Assembly (NCBI GenBank): GCA_950295325.1
Contig: OX485805.1
Span: forward strand, 27,265,501-27,329,500
Source of the DNA: Polytrichum commune
Lineage: Eukaryota; Streptophyta; Polytrichopsida; Polytrichales; Polytrichaceae
Length of the DNA stretch: 64,000 nt
Direction: 5' to 3'
Positions 58,930-64,000 of the stretch are shown one piece after another. Within the stretch, counting starts at the first letter, position 1, and the number at the start of each line of letters is the position of its first letter. Below the pieces are notes generated by a model. It ran no database searches, was not told the DNA's origin, and worked only from the letters and a program-made list of their open reading frames with translations. The translations under genes were made by a program, and so were the position numbers.

Positions 58930-61790
58930 TCATTTATGTGTAGATATATCTTAAAATTTTCTTCCAACAAATTTATCCTTGTAGCAATCTAATTTTCTAT
59001 CTAGGAGTTATGAGTATTTCCATGGGACAAACTTGATTTCAATATACATGACTATGTAGCTTCGCCACAACTTGTCTAATTTATCATTTCTTATTATTTT
59101 ATACCCATTGGTAGATCTTCAAGTTTTTTTATGTCCAAATACATCGTTCCACAATTATGCAATGTAATTATAGATGTTTTCGTGAAGCAACAAACTTTTT
59201 CTCCTTCTTCTTTTAGAAAACAATTTAATACCTATAATTAATTATATTATATTTAAAGTCTAAGTGGGTACATTTAAGTGATTAAAATATATTAGAGGGG
59301 TCAAAGTTGCTTATTCTACAACAACTAAGCTTAAATTGGACTTTAGATTCTTAGTAGGACTAACTAAATTCATTTCACTCATAAAAGACTTTCAAATCTT
59401 CATCTAGTTATTTATGACTAAAGAGTAAGTGCAAACCCGTCATTGGCTTGGAAACCAAGGGGTACTTAGATTTGGGTACCTTGCTAAAATAAAGCAAAAC
59501 CTAATGCAACAATAACTTTCAATGGTTGTTAGTGATGTTTATTTCTATGCTTGTTTGTTATGCATATTTGTCATACCTTGTTGTTTTAAATAATTGTATA
59601 TTATTTATAGTGAGAAAATAAATTATAATGTCATAAATCTACTCATTCATATTGACTTGTGTAAGTTTTTGATTGAGTTCTTACAATATTCAAGTAAATA
59701 TAAATGGAAAATGGAGCATAGTTGTTCAAAGGTCTATAAAACTATAAAAACATACAAAATCAAACAAATCAATAAGATAACAACTGTATAATGCATGGCT
59801 GATAGATAAAATTTATCCAAACAATGGTGACCTCTATTGGGTTCTCGCTGCCATTTCCAAGAACTAAGGTGACAAGTGTAATATCGTGATTCCTTTAATA
59901 AGTGGGACTTGGTGGCATCATTTCCCGTTGGACTTCACAGCAAGACATCACGCTATTTAATGTGCATGCTCCTAAAGAATAAGGATATTTGGCAACACTT
60001 TACATTTGTGTCAACATTTTTGAGTGTTGCAAGGTAATTTCCATGCATGATTCAATGCACTCTTGACCAATGTGAGTATGACATCTATGGAATTATCTCC
60101 TAAAAGATATTTGCACCCTATGGTATATGGAATGGATTCTAAATACATGGGTACACATCCAAGTTCTAATTATACATGTTGGAAGAAAATCATTACAAGT
60201 CATCTAAGACTTTCATTACAAGAAAATAACAAGTAATCATTTTGACTCCATAAATACCAAATTTGATTCTCATGTTTGCATTATGAATCTACTATTGTGT
60301 ATGTTTGACATCGATTTTGTCATCATCAAACCCCTATGTTAATCGGCACACTTGCCATAGGATAAGTCCCTTGCTGAAGGGACTTCCTAGCCGAAGGACG
60401 TTTGAGAACTAAGCAAATATTTCAAGTAGAAATTCACTACCAATTCCTACACAACAAGTAGTGAATTCAAATTTCCATTTTGAAGATTGTTGTGAAAGTC
60501 CTCTTTACTACATGGTCTTCATGATTTCCCCCACCTCCAATAGAAGAAAATTAATATTTGTAGAAGTTAACCCGTGTGCCATTATGTGAGCAATCTTATA
60601 TTTTATTTAACAAGTAGGTTTTGATAAGTCATAAATATACACATATATTGTGGTTAGCTTATTAGAAGTTTGTTTTAAGGCAATGCACCAAAATATTTTA
60701 CCCAACAAAAAAGCTATAAAAATGACATATGACAAATACATATGCATAATATATATCATTGCCCAAAAAAAAGTGGAAGACTCCCACTTTTGAACCAATC
60801 AACCTACAAGGCCAACAACATTGTGGCCACCTTTATATAACTACTCAAACCACCGATTTCTATTCCAAGGTTCTTGTCACTTGCTGTTGACAACCACATT
60901 GGCCGTTGCCTTCCTTACCTCAAGGTTCTAAAGTTTGCCGAATCTATTATCATGGAAACATGCAAATCACTTCCCAACCAATGGACTTTTAAATTTTCCA
61001 AGTAAATATGACATGATTGTGGCTAATCAAGAGAAGAACACACTACTTATTTTGACGGTTTTCGATGAAATCTATATTTTATATTTGTTGGGGTAAAATC
61101 CAAACAAATTCAATTGCAAGTGGAAACTATACAACCACCGCGATGAGAAAACTCAACTGACCTGCAGGACATCAAGTGATAGTGAGTGGCAATAAGACTA
61201 GTAACTTAGATGATGTCATTGAGGGTGTTTAGTGCATGACCTCAACTGAGTGAAAAAACCTTATGGCTTTGTTACCTCAATCTTCAAACAAGTCATGAAT
61301 ATTTTAAGAAAATAACACATGGTTGTGGTTATGAGATTTGGGCCATTTCTAGTGTTGAATTGATGTATCATGATGCACGTGAGAGTGAGAAATGTATCAT
61401 TAAATTAACCATTGTTAGTGCATAATCAATTCACTAATTAATACCAACACTTGTGAAGTAAGTAGATGTGAAAGACGTCATTATTTTTAAAATTTATAAT
61501 AAACAGTCATTAGTAAATGGGAGTAATTGCAATGGATGTGAAAGATGGGTTTGGAAAGTAAGTGTGACATGACCCATGCGCGACAATTTGTCACCATGTG
61601 TTTTGCAAGGTACTCAACAATGTGTTGAAGTATCTTTGGGATAGCTAAATGTTCTTTAGACAAAACACAACGAAGTGAACTTAACATGCATGCACGCTCA
61701 CCACCTCGTAAATCCAAGTTTACATGATGGGGAAAAAAAATCACATTTGGTAGGTAACATAATCTTGAAAACTAATCCATTCTTACCACA
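58930..61790. other. AT-rich intergenic DNA, no gene seen
   Basis: No frame with a recognisable domain and no clear repeat. Confidence 0.4.
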
Positions 61791-61799
61791 CTAAATATG

Positions 61800-62165
61800 A
61801 TAGTTAGTGTCATATGGTATTTAATGCCACAATGGTAACTTTTGGGATGACACTTCTTATGAATAAGTGAACAAATATTGTCACGGATGATGGACGAGTT
61901 CATCCATTGGCCAAAACCCTACCTTGTCTTGTCGGCCACTTATGATGAAATATTGTCATGGATGATTGAAATTTGGATGGAAAATCACTTGGTGAGTGAT
62001 AGTAATTGCAACACTATAGACCTAAAATTCCCCCAAAATTGCAAGGAATAACAAATAGTGTTGGGTTAACATTTAGTGTTGGTGACACCGTACCACAGTT
62101 ACAATTAGTATTGAGCAAGATGATAAGAATTGGTGACACTAAATATCATATTTAGTGAACTCAGT
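61800..62165 (+). repeat. Dispersed repeat of the TGGTGACACT family, copy 3
   Basis: AATGGTAACTTTTGGGATGA, TCCATTGGCCAAAACCCTAC, TTGTCGGCC, GGAAAATCACTTGG, GTGTTGGGTTAACAT and GAATTGGTGACACTAAATA. Matches both 20980-21480 and 36960-37190 and links them. Confidence 0.6.
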
Positions 62166-63780
62166 TCTTTGAAGCGAGGAAATCACTTGGGTTAAAACAT
62201 AGGGTCCATTTAATTCTTAGGATGAAAATGTTAGAAAATATGAAAGGTTAACATATTGTCCCTTAGTAGAAATAGGAAGGTTGTGTAAAGAACACACGTG
62301 CATGTACTTAATACATGTTTGCCATGTGGGCGTTAAGAAAAAATAAAATACCAAGAAAGTTGTCATCAAACTCAACTTATGTATGATCATATTTATACTC
62401 TACTTGATCTTACATGTGCAACAATTGTCATTTATCGTCATCCAAAATAAATGAAACCCGACTTCTAGTGAGACATGGACACTAGAATATTTCATTTTAA
62501 GTGTTTGCTTTGGGTTGGGATATGCGTGTTGTTTGCTTATTGTGGCATAGGAGGACTTTCATGTTGTTTTGATTTGCTTTATAGTATGCATGAGAGTATG
62601 AATGGGCTTGACCACTAGACTGAAGTGTATGTTCTCTATATATGTTACATGCAGGGTTGGTGGACTCAAGCAACCATCTACTTTCATAGTATTTTATAGT
62701 ACTTTAGGTAATGCCGTCTACTTTGGTATAACCAAACATTTATGCCAAGAAATAACTTCTTCAACAAACATAGGATGCTATACATTTATGTCTCCTACAC
62801 CGTCTAAGTAATTACAGTATAGGGTCAAGGAAATCGATAAAAATATGTCATTTTCATAATAATAGGGGGCCTTCAAATGAGGGTCTAGCACATGATACTC
62901 CCAAATAAACACCCTTGTAATGTACATATATACCCCAAAATATACCTATTTACATGTTGCAAGCATATTTCCATATGTGAAGAGCCTTTAGATTCTCAAT
63001 GCTTTTGTAACATGAAAAAAGGCTCTACAATCAACAACTAAAGAAACAAAGTCCTTTCCTTTTTTTATAAATTTTATTGCGCTCGGATATTACCAACCTT
63101 ATAAGAACTACCTATGTGTCTTGCACATACATGTGCTTGTGGAAACACTGGAACATGTGGCCGGAAGTATTAGTTACTTGGTCCACTATGTTTTTTTTTT
63201 ATAAAAAAATAATAAAAATTACCGGACCATAGTGTACGGTTGGATCTTGATGTCTAGGATTCTCTAGGCTTGACCGGCGTCTACTTAAGTTTTTCTTTAT
63301 TGAGCTTTCCATCAGCAAGTCACCCGAGGTGATACTTGATTTGCGAATGAATCAAGAATGCCCTGAACGTGTATGCGAGCGTTTAGGAGGTCGTGACCAC
63401 CTGGCTAGTTTTTCCGTCAAGTAAATAGAAGATTTCACAGATGACAATCAAAATGCCAACCACTCCATTTGGGGTTGGGTATCTCTCCGCTATCATCCTG
63501 TAGTTTAGGGTCATCTCGGACCTTCACCTATTGGTTTGAGAGTGTTACATGCTACATAATGCCAATACATGATAATAGTGCAGCGGTTCACTTATACCAA
63601 GCCCACACTTACTGGTAGAAAAAAGCAACAAATGCTCTAATTCTCTCTACATTACACCCAATGATGTTGACTTGCCAAAAGGAATAAAAAAGAAAATAAA
63701 AGAAAAATGAAAGTGCCCCTTGCTAGCAAGAGTTGTCTATTGGCTTCCCACACCAATAAATGTGGGCATGGCATTAGGCC
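62165..63780. other. Intergenic DNA, no gene seen
   Basis: Only short frames. 63230-63450 is somewhat richer in GC but shows no recognisable protein. Confidence 0.4.
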
Positions 63781-63786
63781 ACAGTA

Positions 63787-64000
63787 ACCTCCCGCTTAAG
63801 TACGCAACTTGAACATGCGGAGTTTGTGCGTACTTAGCTGGTAGGTGCGTACTTTAGGGTTTCCCAAATTGCTTGTGTTTCGCTATAGCCGGTAGGTGTG
63901 TACTTTAGGGTTTAAGGTTTCCCAAATCGCTTGTGTTTCGCTACAATGTCGAAGAAACCAAACGGAAAGCGTGTCAATGAGCAACAATGTTGCGAAATCA
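63787..64000 (+). mobile_element. pogo/Tigger-like DNA transposon, left end (runs off window)
   Basis: Starts after TA (63785-63786) with ACCTCCCGCTTAAGTACGCA, the same terminus as the element at 4837-5474. The shared leader (TTGTGCGTACTTAGCTGGTA) follows. The leader contains a diverged direct duplication of about 50 bp (GGTAGGTG(C/T)GTACTTTAGGGTTT...TTGTGTTTCGCTA at about 63840 and 63891) and then the transposase start. Confidence 0.72.
63946..64000 (+). CDS. N-terminus of a pogo/CENP-B-type transposase (partial, runs off window)
   Basis: The first ATG after the transposon leader opens MSKKPNGKRVNEQQCCEI, 18 codons to the window edge. RVNEQQCCEI aligns with RLTEGQRCEI of the truncated copy at 4991-5416, the start of the N-terminal helix-turn-helix. 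The basic start (SKKPNGKR) suits a DNA-binding protein or nuclear signal. Whether the rest is intact cannot be seen. Confidence 0.55.
   Translation, partial: MSKKPNGKRVNEQQCCEI

Overview
This is nuclear DNA from a land plant. The evidence is two intron-containing plant-type genes with GT-AG introns, a telo-box (AAACCCTA) ahead of one of them, a Stowaway-type MITE, a broken histone H3 copy, and very long AT-rich intergenic stretches full of decayed repeats. I cannot name the species. Nothing looks bacterial or viral, and I see no CRISPR array, operon, rRNA gene or convincing tRNA gene.

Only two genes look real. At the left edge, on the minus strand, are the first four coding exons (2260 down to 156) of an organelle-targeted type I methionine aminopeptidase. 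It runs off the window. All four exons are in phase, but the residue matching the conserved catalytic His of the CHGIP motif is Tyr. In the middle, on the plus strand, is a complete six-exon GILT-like thiol reductase (31067-35204, 235 codons) with a signal peptide, a CPYC active site and the CQHG signature. Its 2.5 kb first intron holds a degenerate tandem repeat. The 1.4 kb upstream of its promoter consists of decayed, duplicated copies of a promoter-proximal block.

Everything else is repeats and relics. 2.4-5.5 kb: a stop-riddled coding remnant, two adjacent TIR elements with a palindrome at the junction, and a 638 bp pogo/Tigger-like element with a truncated transposase. A second member of that family begins at 63787 and runs off the right end. 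7.9-11 kb: degenerate repeats and a four-copy ~250 bp tandem array. 19 kb and 41.6-42.4 kb: pieces of a DDE_3 (Tc1/mariner/IS630-type) transposase. 23.3-24.0 kb: four units of a 180 bp satellite-like repeat. 26.7-27.7 kb: a GC-rich island that may be an LTR. 35.5-37.6 kb: cysteine-rich open segments bounded by splice-like sites, unidentified. 36.4-38.6 kb: a local duplication. 43.1-44.5 kb: a GGCCCA-rich block followed by a three-copy 205 bp repeat. 49 kb: an H3 pseudogene. 51.4-58.9 kb: a 782 bp palindrome, an inverted pair of ~700 bp TIR-element copies about 5 kb apart, and the Stowaway MITE.

CpG-to-TpG/CpA differences recur between repeat copies and in the H3 pseudogene. This suggests that methylation-driven decay shaped most of the window. 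I found no complete new multi-gene system. The most useful leads are the catalytic His-to-Tyr change in the methionine aminopeptidase, the long hairpin-forming palindrome, the two-copy pogo-like family, and the unidentified cysteine-rich segments beside the GILT gene.
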